Under the pieces are notes generated by a model that saw only the letters and a list, made by a program, of their open reading frames with translations, was not told the DNA's origin and did not search any database. The position numbers and the translations under genes are program-made. From Pedobacter sp. Leaf194 (lineage in GTDB: Bacteria > Bacteroidota > Bacteroidia > Sphingobacteriales > Sphingobacteriaceae), in contig NZ_LMPU01000001.1 of NCBI RefSeq assembly GCF_001423945.1, forward strand, positions 456,373 through 520,372: a stretch of 64,000 nt of DNA, given 5' to 3'. Shown piece after piece: positions 50,365 to 60,410 of the stretch. Numbering within the stretch: the stretch's first letter is position 1; each line of letters starts with the position of its first letter.

Positions 50365-50386
50365 AAGGGGACAATGTCCCCTTTTT
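50365..50386 (+). promoter_or_regulatory. Leader hairpin with T-tract before rimP (possible attenuator)
   Basis: AAGGGGAC (50365-50372) and GTCCCCTT (50376-50383) form an 8-bp stem with an AAT triloop, followed by T to 50386. It lies between promoter and start codon, so read-through or antitermination may control the operon. Confidence 0.65.
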
Positions 50387-50406
50387 CTATGAAATCGGAT
50401 TAAAAT

Positions 50407-50871
50407 ATGCAGGTAGAAAAGAGAGTTATAGCGCTCGTAGAAGAGAAAATTGCCGATAGACCAGAGCTTTTTCTGGTAGAAGTAAAAATGTTGCCAAACA
50501 ACAAATTAATTATTCATGTTGATGGTGATGAAGGCATAAGCATACAGGATTGTGTGGCAATAAGCAGGCATGTCGGTTTTCATTTAGAAGAAGAAAATAC
50601 GATAGAACAGGCTTATAATTTAGAGGTTTCTTCGCCTGGAGTTGGTGAGCCTTTAAAGCTCATCCGCCAGTATAACAAAAATATTGGGCGTTCTGTTAGT
50701 GTAAAACTAATGGGTGGGCAAAAGAAGGAAGGTAAGCTTCTGGAAGTTGCAGAAAGCAGTATTCTGATTGAAGAATCAGTTAAAGAAAAAGGAAAAAAAG
50801 CGGTAGCGGTTGAAACAACTGTTCCGTTTAATGATATATTAGAAACAAGTGTGTTAATTTCATTTAAGTAA
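50407..50871 (+). CDS. rimP: Ribosome maturation factor RimP
   Basis: 154 residues. It assists late assembly of the 30S subunit. Family blocks: ELFLVEVKML, DGDEGISIQDCVAISRHVG and YNLEVSSPGVGEPLK (about 78-92), then the SH3-like C-terminal domain. First gene of the rimP-nusA-infB unit, two bases before nusA. Confidence 0.95.
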   Translation: MQVEKRVIALVEEKIADRPELFLVEVKMLPNNKLIIHVDGDEGISIQDCVAISRHVGFHLEEENTIEQAYNLEVSSPGVGEPLKLIRQYNKNIGRSVSVKLMGGQKKEGKLLEVAESSILIEESVKEKGKKAVAVETTVPFNDILETSVLISFK

Positions 50872-50873
50872 AA

Positions 50874-52118
50874 ATGAGTACTACAACAATTAATTTAATC
50901 GACTCTTTTCAGGAGTTTAAAGATTTCAAAAATATAGATCGCCCAACGGTGATTAGTGTGTTGGAAGAAGTTTTTCGTAGTATGTTGCGTAAAAAATACG
51001 GAACAGACGAAAATTGTGATGTGATTGTAAACCCGGATAACGGAGATTTAGAGATTTGGAGAACGAGAAAGGTGATGGAAGATGGGTTTTCTGAAGATGA
51101 TGATTTAGAAATTGAACTTGCTGAAGTGACTCAAATTGACCCAAGTTTAGAGGTTGGTGATGATTACATTGAGCAGATTACCTTAGAAAGTTTTGGTCGC
51201 AGGGCGATTTTAGCGGCTCGCCAGACTTTGGTTTCTAAAGTGTTGGAATTAGAAAAAGACGAAATCTTTAAAAAATACAAAGACCGCGTTGGTGAGATTA
51301 TCACAGGCGAGGTTTATCAGGTTTGGAAAAAAGAAACTTTAGTTTTAGACGATGAAGGCAATGAGCTTTTAATGCCCAAAACTGAACAAATTCCTGCAGA
51401 TTATTTCAAAAAAGGTGATTCTGTAAGGGCAGTGATTTCTAAAGTTGAAATGATTAATGCAAATCCAAAAATTATAATTTCCAGAACGGCACCAGAGTTT
51501 TTACAACGTTTATTTGAACAGGAAGTTCCCGAAATTTTTGATGGTTTGATTACGATTAAAAAAATCGTTCGTGAACCTGGAGAACGTGCTAAAGTTGCTG
51601 TAGAATCTTACGATGATCGCATTGACCCGGTTGGTGCATGTGTGGGTATGAAAGGATCCCGTATTCATGGTATCGTTCGCGAACTGAAAAATGAAAACAT
51701 TGATGTGATTAATTTCACAAATAACATTTCACTATATATTACCCGTGCTTTAAGTCCGGCCAAAATTACATCTATCAAATTAGATGATGATACTAAACAT
51801 GCATCTGTTTATTTAAAACCTGATCAGGTATCGTTAGCAATTGGCCGTGGCGGACACAACATTAAACTGGCCGGCAAATTGACCGGTTACGAAATTGATG
51901 TTTACCGTGAAGCCGGTGAAGAAAGTGATGAAGACGTTGATTTGGAAGAATTCTCAGATGAGATTGATAGCTGGATTATCGACGAATTAAAGGCTATCGG
52001 TTGCGATACTGCTAAGAGTGTTTTAGCACTTACAGTAGAAGATTTGGTAAAACGCACCGACCTTGAAGAAGAAACCATTAAAGAAGTGGTTCAAATTTTG
52101 AAGTCAGAATTTGAATAA
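50874..52118 (+). CDS. nusA: Transcription termination/antitermination factor NusA
   Basis: 414 residues. N-terminal RNA-polymerase-binding domain (ITLESFGRRAILAARQTLVSKV), S1 domain (GEIITGEVYQVWKKETLVLDD), then KH domains with DPVGACVGMKGSRIHGIVREL and KPDQVSLAIGRGGHNIKLAGKLTGYEID. The tail is a single helix-hairpin domain (WIIDELKAIGCDTAKSVLAL), not the two acidic repeats of E. coli. Given the leader hairpin, NusA could regulate its own operon; that is inference. Confidence 0.97.
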   Translation: MSTTTINLIDSFQEFKDFKNIDRPTVISVLEEVFRSMLRKKYGTDENCDVIVNPDNGDLEIWRTRKVMEDGFSEDDDLEIELAEVTQIDPSLEVGDDYIEQITLESFGRRAILAARQTLVSKVLELEKDEIFKKYKDRVGEIITGEVYQVWKKETLVLDDEGNELLMPKTEQIPADYFKKGDSVRAVISKVEMINANPKIIISRTAPEFLQRLFEQEVPEIFDGLITIKKIVREPGERAKVAVESYDDRIDPVGACVGMKGSRIHGIVRELKNENIDVINFTNNISLYITRALSPAKITSIKLDDDTKHASVYLKPDQVSLAIGRGGHNIKLAGKLTGYEIDVYREAGEESDEDVDLEEFSDEIDSWIIDELKAIGCDTAKSVLALTVEDLVKRTDLEEETIKEVVQILKSEFE

Positions 52119-52142
52119 GTGGTGTAATTGCCAAATAAACAC

Positions 52143-52150
52143 TACTTTTG
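52143..52150 (+). promoter_or_regulatory. Possible internal -7 box TACTTTTG before infB
   Basis: 30 bp before infB ATG in the 61-bp spacer. No TTTG at 19-20 bp. It may boost infB alone. Confidence 0.3.
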
Positions 52151-52179
52151 TATTAAAATAAAAAAATAACAGGAGCTAA

Positions 52180-55100
52180 ATGTCAGACGACAAACCAATC
52201 ATTTTAATTAAAGCTATTAAAGAACTTAATATTGGCATGGGTACGGCCGTAGAGTTTTTAAACAAAAAGGGATTCTCAGCCGAGAAAAGCCCTATGTTTA
52301 AACTTTCGGGCGATATGTATGATGCCTTATTAAAAGAGTATCAGGGAGATAAGATCGTAAGAGAAGAAGCCAAACAAATAGTGATTGGTAAAATACGTCG
52401 TGACGAGCCTGAGACTGAAAAGCCAGCTGAAGCACCGAAAAAAAATACCGACTTCGAGAAAAACGAAGAGATTTTGATAAAAAATGCTCAAACGTTTACA
52501 CCTCCGGTAGAAAAACCTAAAGTAGAAGCACCAAAAGCTGAAACTCCACCTGTGGCTCCTGCCGAACCTGTAAAGGAAACTAAGGCAGAAGAGAAAGCAG
52601 ATGAAGGAAACCTGCCTGGTATTAAAGTTGTTGGGAAAATTGATTTAAATAATCTTAATTCTCAAACAAGACCGGTTAAAAAGGAAGAAACACCAGCGGC
52701 TAAAGTTGAAGAAGCACCGAAACCGGTGGCCGAACAACCGAAAGCTGAAGCCCCAAAACCGGTTGAGGTTAAAAAAGAAGAGGCTGCTGTTACTCCGGCG
52801 CCGAAAGTTGAGGAAACGCCAAAGCCGGTTGTTGAACAGCCAAAAGCAGAGGCACCAAAACCTGCCGAAGTTAAACCGGAACCAGCAAACAACGAGCCTG
52901 AGGTTATTAAAGCCCGTACGGTAAAATTAACAGGGCCCAACATTATTGGTAAAATCGTGTTGCCAACTACTCCCGACAGGAGAAATGGTCCGGTTGCATC
53001 TTCTAGCGATAGCGAAGCGGCAAAACGCAAACGCAAACGTAAGAAAACTCCAGGAGCGCCAGGTCAGCCGGGACAACATGGCCAGGGCCAGCCAGGGCAA
53101 AATCCTGCAGGCCAGGGTAGTGCGCCAGGTCAGCCACGTCAACCGTACCAGGGCAACAGGCCAGGTGGTGGTACGCCTTATCAAGGTAACAGACCTGCAG
53201 GGCAGGGCGGAACACCTTATCAGGGAAATAGAAATAACAACAATAACAGACCAGGTTTTCAAAATAGAAATGCTACACCAAGCGGACCTAAAGAAGAGCC
53301 TACTGAAAAAGAAATTCAAGATCAGATTAAAGCAACACTGGCCCGTTTAAGCGGTGCTGGTAAGTCTGGTAAATTTGCACAGCGTGCTAAATTGCGTCGT
53401 CAAAAACGTGATGACGTGGCGTACAATGCAGAAGAGGCAGCAAATGAGCTTGAATCGCAATCGAAAATATTAAAAGTAACGGAATTTGTTACGGCAAACG
53501 AGTTGGCGAGCATGATGGATGTACCGGTTACCAAAATTATTGGTACTTGTATGAGTCTGGGCATGTTCGTTTCCATTAATCAGCGTTTAGATGCTGAAAC
53601 TTTAACAATCGTTGCTGATGAGTTTGGTTATGAAATTCAATTTGTTAAACCTGATGAAGATGAGGAAAATGTAATTGAAGAAGAAGATAACGAGGCAGAT
53701 TTAATCGAAAGAGCTCCGGTTGTTACGATTATGGGTCACGTCGATCACGGTAAAACTTCATTGCTGGATTATATTCGTAAAGCGAACGTAGTTGCAGGTG
53801 AAGCAGGTGGTATTACCCAGCACATTGGTGCTTACATGGTAACCACGCCAACCGGTAAAAAAGTAACTTTCTTAGATACACCGGGTCACGAAGCCTTTAC
53901 AGCGATGCGTGCTCGTGGTGCTAAGGCAGCAGATATTGCAATTATCGTTATTGCTGCGGATGATGCGGTAATGCCTCAAACAAAAGAGGCTATTAATCAT
54001 GCACAGGCTGCTGGTGTACCATTGGTATTTGCTTTTACAAAAGTAGATAAGCCAGGCGCTAACGCAGACAAAGTTCGTGAGCAGTTATCGGTAATGAACA
54101 TTTTGGTTGAAGATTGGGGTGGTAAATATCAATCTCAGGAAATCTCAAGCAAAAGTGGCTTAAACGTAGATTTACTTTTAGATAAAGTTTTATTAGAAGC
54201 AGAATTACTTGAGCTTAAAGCCAATCCGAATAAGCGTGCTACAGGTACAGTAATTGAGTCGGCATTGGATAAAGGCCGTGGAATTGTAACCACAGTTTTG
54301 GTTCAGGCTGGTACATTAAGAGTTGGAGACCCGATTTTAGCAGGTAGTTACAGCGGACGTGTGAAAGCGCTAACCAATGAACGGGGTGCTAAGGTAGAAT
54401 CTGCAGGCCCATCGCAACCCGTACAGGTTTTGGGTATGCAGGGAGCGCCAACAGCGGGCGATAGATTTAATGCATTAGAAAGCGAAACTGAAGCACGTGA
54501 TATTGCAAACAAACGTATGCAGTTGCAACGTGAGCAAGGTTTGCGTACGCAGAAACACATCACTTTGGATGAGATTGGTCGTCGTTTGGCAATCGGTAAC
54601 TTTAAAGAACTCAACATCATCGTTAAAGGTGACGTGGATGGTTCTATCGAAGCTCTAGCTGATTCGTTATTAAAACTATCGACTGAGCAGATTCAAATCA
54701 ATATTATCAGCAAAGGTGTTGGTCAGATTTCAGAATCTGATGTATTGTTAGCCTCTGCTTCTGATGCGATTATAATTGGTTTCCAGGTTCGTCCATCTAC
54801 AGGTGCACGTAAACTTGCTGAAGCAGAGCAAATCGATATCCGTTTATATTCTATCATCTACGATGCAATCAATGAGATTAAATCGGCAATGGAAGGTATG
54901 TTGGATCCAGAATTTGAAGAGAAAATTGTGGCGAATGTTGAAATCCGTGAGACTTTCAAAATTACAAAAGTGGGTACCATTGCAGGTTGTATGGTATTAG
55001 ATGGTAAAATTACCCGTAACAGTAAAATCCGTATCGTTAGAGATGGTGTAGTCGTTTACACTGGTGAACTTGCATCGTTAAAACGCTTCAAAGACGACGT

Positions 55101-55215
55101 TAAAGAGGTTGTAAAAGGTTACGAATGTGGTTTAAACATTCAAAATTTCAACAACATCGAAGTTGGCGATATTGTAGAAGCCTACGAACAGGTAGAAGTT
55201 GCAAGGAAATTGTAA
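52180..55215 (+). CDS. infB: Translation initiation factor IF-2
   Basis: 1011 residues. IF2-N helix at about 1-50, then a long disordered part. A 34-residue unit ([20 protein letters not shown]) appears twice at about 175-232, followed by a Gly/Gln/Pro/Asn-rich stretch at about 285-365. The core GTPase has GHVDHGKT (519-526), [15 protein letters not shown] and TKVDKP (620-625; the usual Asn of NKxD is Thr). The C-terminal domains are complete. A Shine-Dalgarno-like AGGAG sits at 52171, rare for this phylum. It delivers initiator tRNA to the 30S subunit. Confidence 0.97.
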   Translation: MSDDKPIILIKAIKELNIGMGTAVEFLNKKGFSAEKSPMFKLSGDMYDALLKEYQGDKIVREEAKQIVIGKIRRDEPETEKPAEAPKKNTDFEKNEEILIKNAQTFTPPVEKPKVEAPKAETPPVAPAEPVKETKAEEKADEGNLPGIKVVGKIDLNNLNSQTRPVKKEETPAAKVEEAPKPVAEQPKAEAPKPVEVKKEEAAVTPAPKVEETPKPVVEQPKAEAPKPAEVKPEPANNEPEVIKARTVKLTGPNIIGKIVLPTTPDRRNGPVASSSDSEAAKRKRKRKKTPGAPGQPGQHGQGQPGQNPAGQGSAPGQPRQPYQGNRPGGGTPYQGNRPAGQGGTPYQGNRNNNNNRPGFQNRNATPSGPKEEPTEKEIQDQIKATLARLSGAGKSGKFAQRAKLRRQKRDDVAYNAEEAANELESQSKILKVTEFVTANELASMMDVPVTKIIGTCMSLGMFVSINQRLDAETLTIVADEFGYEIQFVKPDEDEENVIEEEDNEADLIERAPVVTIMGHVDHGKTSLLDYIRKANVVAGEAGGITQHIGAYMVTTPTGKKVTFLDTPGHEAFTAMRARGAKAADIAIIVIAADDAVMPQTKEAINHAQAAGVPLVFAFTKVDKPGANADKVREQLSVMNILVEDWGGKYQSQEISSKSGLNVDLLLDKVLLEAELLELKANPNKRATGTVIESALDKGRGIVTTVLVQAGTLRVGDPILAGSYSGRVKALTNERGAKVESAGPSQPVQVLGMQGAPTAGDRFNALESETEARDIANKRMQLQREQGLRTQKHITLDEIGRRLAIGNFKELNIIVKGDVDGSIEALADSLLKLSTEQIQINIISKGVGQISESDVLLASASDAIIIGFQVRPSTGARKLAEAEQIDIRLYSIIYDAINEIKSAMEGMLDPEFEEKIVANVEIRETFKITKVGTIAGCMVLDGKITRNSKIRIVRDGVVVYTGELASLKRFKDDVKEVVKGYECGLNIQNFNNIEVGDIVEAYEQVEVARKL

Positions 55216-55235
55216 TTGCTAAGCTTTCAAAATAT

Positions 55236-55271
55236 AAAGGTCCTGAAGATTTATTCTTTAGGACCTTTTTT
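55236..55271 (+). terminator. Intrinsic terminator of the rimP-nusA-infB operon
   Basis: AAAGGTCCTGAAGA (55236-55249) pairs with TCTTTAGGACCTTT (55255-55268) with one G-U, then T to 55271. Confidence 0.9.
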
Positions 55272-55311
55272 AGGCTGTTATGAATTGACAACGTAATAAC
55301 TTAGAAGCATT

Positions 55312-56409
55312 TTACTGGCCAACAATCCACTTTATTTTATCGATTTTGTTAATGATGTAAACGAGTAAATAACTTACGAGATAGGTGAACAGAAAACGTC
55401 CATATTGAATGAATATCAGATCGAGGGATGACATGCCTTCGCCAGAAATATTTAATGGGCGAAAGATAAGTGGAAGTATCTGTGCAATAATGATAAAGTG
55501 AATTAGGTGGATGCCGTAGGTAGTGCTCCGCGGATTTAGGTTTTTAATAAATTTAAGGTTGCCAATTTTATACAACAGTAAAAATGTAACCAGCGAATAA
55601 ACAATGTTTGTAAACCTCAAAGTATTATAAGGGTCTACGCGAATGCCGGCATGTTCTATTCCAGAATTCATCAAATAAATACTTTCCAGGCATGAAATTA
55701 CGAAGGTAATTATTGTTAAGGTCCATAGTAAAACCAAACTTCTTTTCTTTATCCAGGCGTTAAATAAATCGTAATATTTATGCATAATAACACCCAGCCA
55801 CAAGTAAAATACGAAACCTAAAACTGCCGTGGTGTGCCTGCTTGGAATCCATTCATAATAAAGGTTTATCGAATAAAAGAATGAACAAATGGCCAGAAAA
55901 ACACCCAGCTTGTAGCTGTAAAGATACTTTCTGAATATTAGCAAAATTGAAATGCTGCCAAGGAAATTTAAAATAAACCAGAAACTGGTGTCGAAAACAA
56001 TGTAGTATAGCTTGTCGCCCAGAAATGTCCATGGCTTGTCTCCGCCAGGAAAATCTCCACCTTTAAAATAGATAACCATTAAATCGGCATAGATTAGTAT
56101 TAAAAAAAGGCTAAGCCAAAATAACCAGGGTTTAAAAGTGCCGTCGAACCTTCGTTTTAAATAGGCCAGCGAGGTTGTTGTTTTTATTTTATCGCCAATA
56201 AGAAAACCTGCAAGAATGTAAAAAGTTACGGTTCCGAACTTAAAAATCTGCATGGTTAATGTTTGTATCCATTGTTCGCTTAAGGTGTTAAAATAAAGCG
56301 ATTTTGGCCACATGTAGCTGTGTTCTATTACAATGGTTATTATGGCAATGAAACGCAGAGAATCAATAAAATCGTAATTTGCCTTTTCTTTTTTTAAGTC
56401 AACAGACAT
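55312..56409 (-). CDS. Acyltransferase 3 (OafA-like) membrane protein
   Basis: 365 residues with about ten TM helices. The family start YDFIDSLRFIAIITIVIEHSYMW holds the catalytic-type His in the first helix. Such enzymes O-acetylate or succinylate surface polysaccharide or lipids. It lies at the downstream end of the glycan cluster with a 132-bp gap from the GT2 gene, so it may have its own promoter (TATATTTG at 56412-56419, reverse strand). Confidence 0.9.
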   Translation of the reverse strand: MSVDLKKEKANYDFIDSLRFIAIITIVIEHSYMWPKSLYFNTLSEQWIQTLTMQIFKFGTVTFYILAGFLIGDKIKTTTSLAYLKRRFDGTFKPWLFWLSLFLILIYADLMVIYFKGGDFPGGDKPWTFLGDKLYYIVFDTSFWFILNFLGSISILLIFRKYLYSYKLGVFLAICSFFYSINLYYEWIPSRHTTAVLGFVFYLWLGVIMHKYYDLFNAWIKKRSLVLLWTLTIITFVISCLESIYLMNSGIEHAGIRVDPYNTLRFTNIVYSLVTFLLLYKIGNLKFIKNLNPRSTTYGIHLIHFIIIAQILPLIFRPLNISGEGMSSLDLIFIQYGRFLFTYLVSYLLVYIINKIDKIKWIVGQ

Positions 56410-56541
56410 ATCAAATATAATGGTAGATTAATGGGCAAAGCTATTAAAAATTAATCTACATCATTAAACTGAAAGGTTAATGGTTTATAACAGTTTTATT
56501 GCAGTATTGTAAATAAAAGTTAAAAACATGGCGGTTTATGC

Positions 56542-57459
56542 CTAGTCCAGTCTAAAACACATTTTTCGGATATAATTGAGTTTACTAAAGAAGTTTTTCT
56601 TTTTCAGGTAAAATAACAAGTTAAAGTTTTTAACAAGCAATGAAAAAAGCCTGAACCGTGAATCGTTTTTTATTTTTCTATCATCCGTAAAACACGACAG
56701 AATATCTGCGATGTAGCGCTTGTGCAAGATGGTTTTATTATAACAGCTTCTTAGCCACTCCGGCTGAATCTCGTTAAACTTTATTTTACTTTTCTTAAGT
56801 TTTTCTTTTTTAATCCTCAGTATATCTGTGTTAGAATCGGCGTGTTGGCGGTATTTTACCAAAGCCTTATCTATGTATTTGATTCCACCATTCTCAGCAG
56901 CAGCGAAAGCTATTGCCCAATCGTGGTAATATTTTTTATCCAACGGGATAAATTTATCTCGAAGACTGGTTCGCATCATTAAACTGTGCCCGGAAATACA
57001 GTTGTAAAAAAGAAACGGCAATGAAGAATTTCCCTGATACATGTTTAAAATATCGGATATTTTAGAATTTAAAGAGATGCCTTCTTCTGATACAAATTCA
57101 GAATCGTGGTAAACGAGTGCCGCATTTCCGATAGCGTCTACCTGTAGTTGAATTTTATCCAGTTGCCAGATATCATCCTGATCACAAAGTGCGATAAAAT
57201 CGCCACTACAGAGTGAAATAGCGCTTTCAAAGTTTTTAACATAACCAAGGTTTACCTTGTTGGGGTAAACCGTAATCCGCTTATCAGCAGCGGAAAATTT
57301 ATTTGAAATCGATAAGGTTTCGTCTGAAGAAACATCATCAACAATGATAATTTCTAAATTTTTATAAGATTGATTAATTATCGATTCTAATTGTTCTTCT
57401 AAGTGAAGAGCTCCATTGTATGTACAAATAGCTATCGAAACTAAGGGATGGTTACTCAT
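56542..57459 (-). CDS. Glycosyltransferase family 2
   Basis: 305 residues. GT-A fold: VSIAICTYNGALHLEEQLESI, IIIVDDVSSDET, NLGYVKNFESAI, CDQDDIW (DxD). The shape (LEEQLESIINQSYKNLEI) is near rhamnosyl or galactosyl transferases of surface polysaccharides. Downstream of the MsbA-like exporter by 6 bp. Confidence 0.92.
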   Translation of the reverse strand: MSNHPLVSIAICTYNGALHLEEQLESIINQSYKNLEIIIVDDVSSDETLSISNKFSAADKRITVYPNKVNLGYVKNFESAISLCSGDFIALCDQDDIWQLDKIQLQVDAIGNAALVYHDSEFVSEEGISLNSKISDILNMYQGNSSLPFLFYNCISGHSLMMRTSLRDKFIPLDKKYYHDWAIAFAAAENGGIKYIDKALVKYRQHADSNTDILRIKKEKLKKSKIKFNEIQPEWLRSCYNKTILHKRYIADILSCFTDDRKIKNDSRFRLFSLLVKNFNLLFYLKKKNFFSKLNYIRKMCFRLD

Positions 57460-57465
57460 TTTTAT

Positions 57466-59295
57466 CTAATCGTTAAACGCCTGCATATCTATTAAACGTT
57501 TATATAAACCATTTTGCGACATCAACTCCTGATGATTTCCCGTTTCGATGACCTGGCCTTTATCAATCACAACAATTTTATCGGCATGTTGAATGGTACT
57601 CAATCGGTGCGCAATCACGATCGAAGTTCTGTTTTTCATCAAATTATTCAACGCATCCTGAACTAACTTTTCCGATTCGGTATCCAGGGCTGATGTCGCT
57701 TCATCAAGCAACATAATCGGTGGGTTGGCTAAAACGGCTCTGGCAATGCAAACCCTTTGCCTTTGTCCGCCCGAGAGCCTGTTTCCTCTATCGCCTACAA
57801 AAGTTTGGTAACCTTCCTCCGTATTAAGGATAAATTCGTGTGCATTTGCAATTTTAGCCGCGGCAATTACTTCTTCTTCGCTCGCCTCGGGTTTTCCGAA
57901 CGCGATGTTATTGAAAATACTATCATTAAACAAAAACGACTCCTGATTTACAGTTCCCATCTGGCTGCGTATGCTTTCAACAGTTAAATCACGGTAATCA
58001 TGGCCGTCAATTTTAATTGTTCCCGATTTGGGATCGTGGAAACGGGGAATTAAATCCATTAAGGTACTTTTTCCACCTCCGGAAGGACCAACTAATGCCA
58101 CGGTCTGCCCTTTTTCAATATTCAGATTAATACTTTTTAAAACTTGTTTATCGCCATAACTGAACGCCACGTTTTCAAAAACCAGTGCTTTACCAAAGCT
58201 GCCCAAGTTTTCTGCATCAGCTTTGTTTATTAATTCTGGTTTTGTATCGATTAATTCAAGCACGCGTTCGCCGGCGGCAATGCCCGAGTGAATTCCGCTA
58301 AAAGAATCTGTTAGCGCCTTTGCCGGACGCATAACCTGCGAAAAGATTGCAATGTAAGCGATAAAATCCGAGGCGGTTAGAGCAGTCTTGTCCTGATGTA
58401 AAATAAGCGTTCCACCGTACCAAACAATAATTGATATCATCAATACGCCCAAAAATTCAGAAACTGGTGAGCCTAATTGCTGTCTTCTAACCATTTTTCT
58501 CATAAGGTTAGAATAAAAAATATTCTCCTGATTAAACTTGTTTTTAACGCGTTCAGATGCATTGAAGGCTTTTATAATTTTAATGCCGCTAAGTGATTCA
58601 TCAAGAAATCCAATCATTTTCGCGAAAGATTCATGCGATTCTTTGGCCTGCTGTTTCAATCTTTTAACAATCTTGCTTATTATAAATGCCGAAATTGGGA
58701 TAACAAGCAGGGAAAAAAAAGTAAGCTTTGCAGAGATGTTAAAAAGTAAAACTATGTAAACAATTAGCGTTACCGGCTCTTTAAAAACGACCTGGAGCGT
58801 ATTTGTAACGGTAAATTGTACCACCTGCACATCAGATGCCACTTTTGAAATAATATCGCCTTTGCGTTCATTGTTAAAGAAACCGACATGTAAATTCATT
58901 ACATTATCAAATACTCTCTTTCTAAAATTTAATAGCGTGTGAACCCTTAGATCTTCCATATAACGCTGGGAAATATATCTGAAAAGGTTTGACAGTAAAA
59001 CAGAAATTACAATTACGATACAGACATACTGCAGTGTTTTGTCGGGTCCGTTTAATAAAATAGAGTCATTAACAAATTTCCTAAAGGTACCAAGTATGTT
59101 AAATGCAGAAGCAGCCTTGTCGGTTAGTGATTCAGTTTTAGCGCCGTTCTTATTTAGCAGTGTTTCAAATAAAGGCGAAAGTAAAGCTAAGTTTAAGGTG
59201 CCGAACAAGATTGATAACAACGTTGCAATAACATAAGGAATTGCAAATTTTTCTATAGGCTTAGCAAAAGATAATAAACGGAAATAAGTTTTCAT
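57466..59295 (-). CDS. ABC exporter, MsbA-like lipid/lipopolysaccharide flippase
   Basis: 609 residues from ATG at 59295; a TTG at 59346 would add 17 residues before the first helix. Fused transmembrane and ATPase domains: six TM helices in about 20-310, Walker A GPSGGGKST, signature LSGGQRQRVCIARA, Walker B IMLLDEATSALD and the switch His in IAHRLST. The gene company (glycosyltransferases, acyltransferase) suggests that it flips lipid A or a lipid-linked glycan. Confidence 0.93.
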   Translation of the reverse strand: MKTYFRLLSFAKPIEKFAIPYVIATLLSILFGTLNLALLSPLFETLLNKNGAKTESLTDKAASAFNILGTFRKFVNDSILLNGPDKTLQYVCIVIVISVLLSNLFRYISQRYMEDLRVHTLLNFRKRVFDNVMNLHVGFFNNERKGDIISKVASDVQVVQFTVTNTLQVVFKEPVTLIVYIVLLFNISAKLTFFSLLVIPISAFIISKIVKRLKQQAKESHESFAKMIGFLDESLSGIKIIKAFNASERVKNKFNQENIFYSNLMRKMVRRQQLGSPVSEFLGVLMISIIVWYGGTLILHQDKTALTASDFIAYIAIFSQVMRPAKALTDSFSGIHSGIAAGERVLELIDTKPELINKADAENLGSFGKALVFENVAFSYGDKQVLKSINLNIEKGQTVALVGPSGGGKSTLMDLIPRFHDPKSGTIKIDGHDYRDLTVESIRSQMGTVNQESFLFNDSIFNNIAFGKPEASEEEVIAAAKIANAHEFILNTEEGYQTFVGDRGNRLSGGQRQRVCIARAVLANPPIMLLDEATSALDTESEKLVQDALNNLMKNRTSIVIAHRLSTIQHADKIVVIDKGQVIETGNHQELMSQNGLYKRLIDMQAFND

Positions 59296-59367
59296 TTTAT
59301 AAAAAATGGAATATGTATGATGGATGATGCGCCAAAACGCTTCCAAAAAAATCTAATTAAAACTTGG

Positions 59368-59375
59368 CAAATGTA
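59368..59375 (-). promoter_or_regulatory. Candidate -7 box TACATTTG
   Basis: Reverse-strand TAnnTTTG element 72 bp before the ABC exporter ATG, in the 128-bp gap after the GT2 pair. Confidence 0.35.
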
Positions 59376-59423
59376 CGGTTTTCAAACAAAGCTTTAAGTT
59401 TAGCTTATTTGTGGCAAGTAAAA

Positions 59424-60410
59424 TTACAAACGGGTAATGCTTTTTCCTTCAATTGATTTATTAATTATCCCAATCACCTCAGAAACGTTTAATGTTGAAT
59501 TGTATTTTAACTTTAGTGTTTGCAGGCGCTCCCGGCTTTGGTTTACGCTGGCCATTGCTGATAAATAATCCTCATAGGCGTTCCAAATCCAAAATTTACC
59601 CGTGAGCAATTTCGGAATCACCTCGGCGAAAATTAGGTGAAATGGCAACAAAAATAACCGATTGCCTTGCAACTGAATTCTTTGGAGCAGGAACCGGTTT
59701 CGGTAATATATCTTTTTAATAAAATTCGATTTAATTTGAGTTTTAGTGCTCCCGCTAATGTGGTGAAAACAAACCGATTGATGTTCATAATAACATTTCC
59801 AGCCCAATTGCCACGCCCGAAGGCTCAAATCAAAATCTTCTGAGGAAAAAGGAGAAAAAATCTCATCAAAACCACCAAGTTCCTTTAACTTTTTTGCATC
59901 AACCAGAGCGTTGGCTCCAGAAAGATAGGCTGTAAAAACGTGCTCATCTTGCGGGTTTTCACTATAGTAAAACTTGTTGGCTTTAATTCTGCATCCACTG
60001 TAATAGAGCAATCTGGCGGCATCTTCTATTTTTTGTTCATCGAAACTCATTATCCTGCCCATTACACCAAAAGTATCTGGTTTGTTGAAATACTTCCATT
60101 GTTGCTTAAAATAGTCAGGAGTGAGTTTAACATCCGAATTTAAAAGCAAAATCAGCTCGTACTTAGCCTCGCGAATGCCGTGGTTGCAAGTATACGAGAA
60201 GCCTCTGTTTTTATTATTTATAAGGAGTTTTATGCTCTTATATTGCTGTCGAATAAAACTTATGCTTTCATCTTTCGAGCCATCGTCTATTACAATCACT
60301 TCAAAATCGGTGTCCGCATTTTCTGCTGCTTCGAATACAGATGGTAAATATCGCTCGAGCAAGTGCCTGCCGTTATAATTGGGTATTACGATAGAAACGC
60401 TTTTTTGCAT
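59424..60410 (-). CDS. Glycosyltransferase family 2 (rhamnosyltransferase-like)
   Basis: 328 residues. VSIVIPNYNGRHLLERYLPSV, IVIDDGSKDES, NKNRGFSYTCNHGI, and SGANALVDAKKLKELGGFDE with SSEDFDLSLRAWQLGWKC, the typical GT2 order. The C-terminal hydrophobic helix region (LFLLPFHLIFAEVIP) may touch the membrane. The start abuts the previous gene's stop with no spacer, so the two GT2 genes are coupled. Confidence 0.92.
   Translation of the reverse strand: MQKSVSIVIPNYNGRHLLERYLPSVFEAAENADTDFEVIVIDDGSKDESISFIRQQYKSIKLLINNKNRGFSYTCNHGIREAKYELILLLNSDVKLTPDYFKQQWKYFNKPDTFGVMGRIMSFDEQKIEDAARLLYYSGCRIKANKFYYSENPQDEHVFTAYLSGANALVDAKKLKELGGFDEIFSPFSSEDFDLSLRAWQLGWKCYYEHQSVCFHHISGSTKTQIKSNFIKKIYYRNRFLLQRIQLQGNRLFLLPFHLIFAEVIPKLLTGKFWIWNAYEDYLSAMASVNQSRERLQTLKLKYNSTLNVSEVIGIINKSIEGKSITRL

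Noticed and set aside
52927-53350. Long frames on both strands inside infB
   Set aside because: They come from the repeat-rich, Gly/Gln-coding DNA of the IF-2 arm, which opens all frames.
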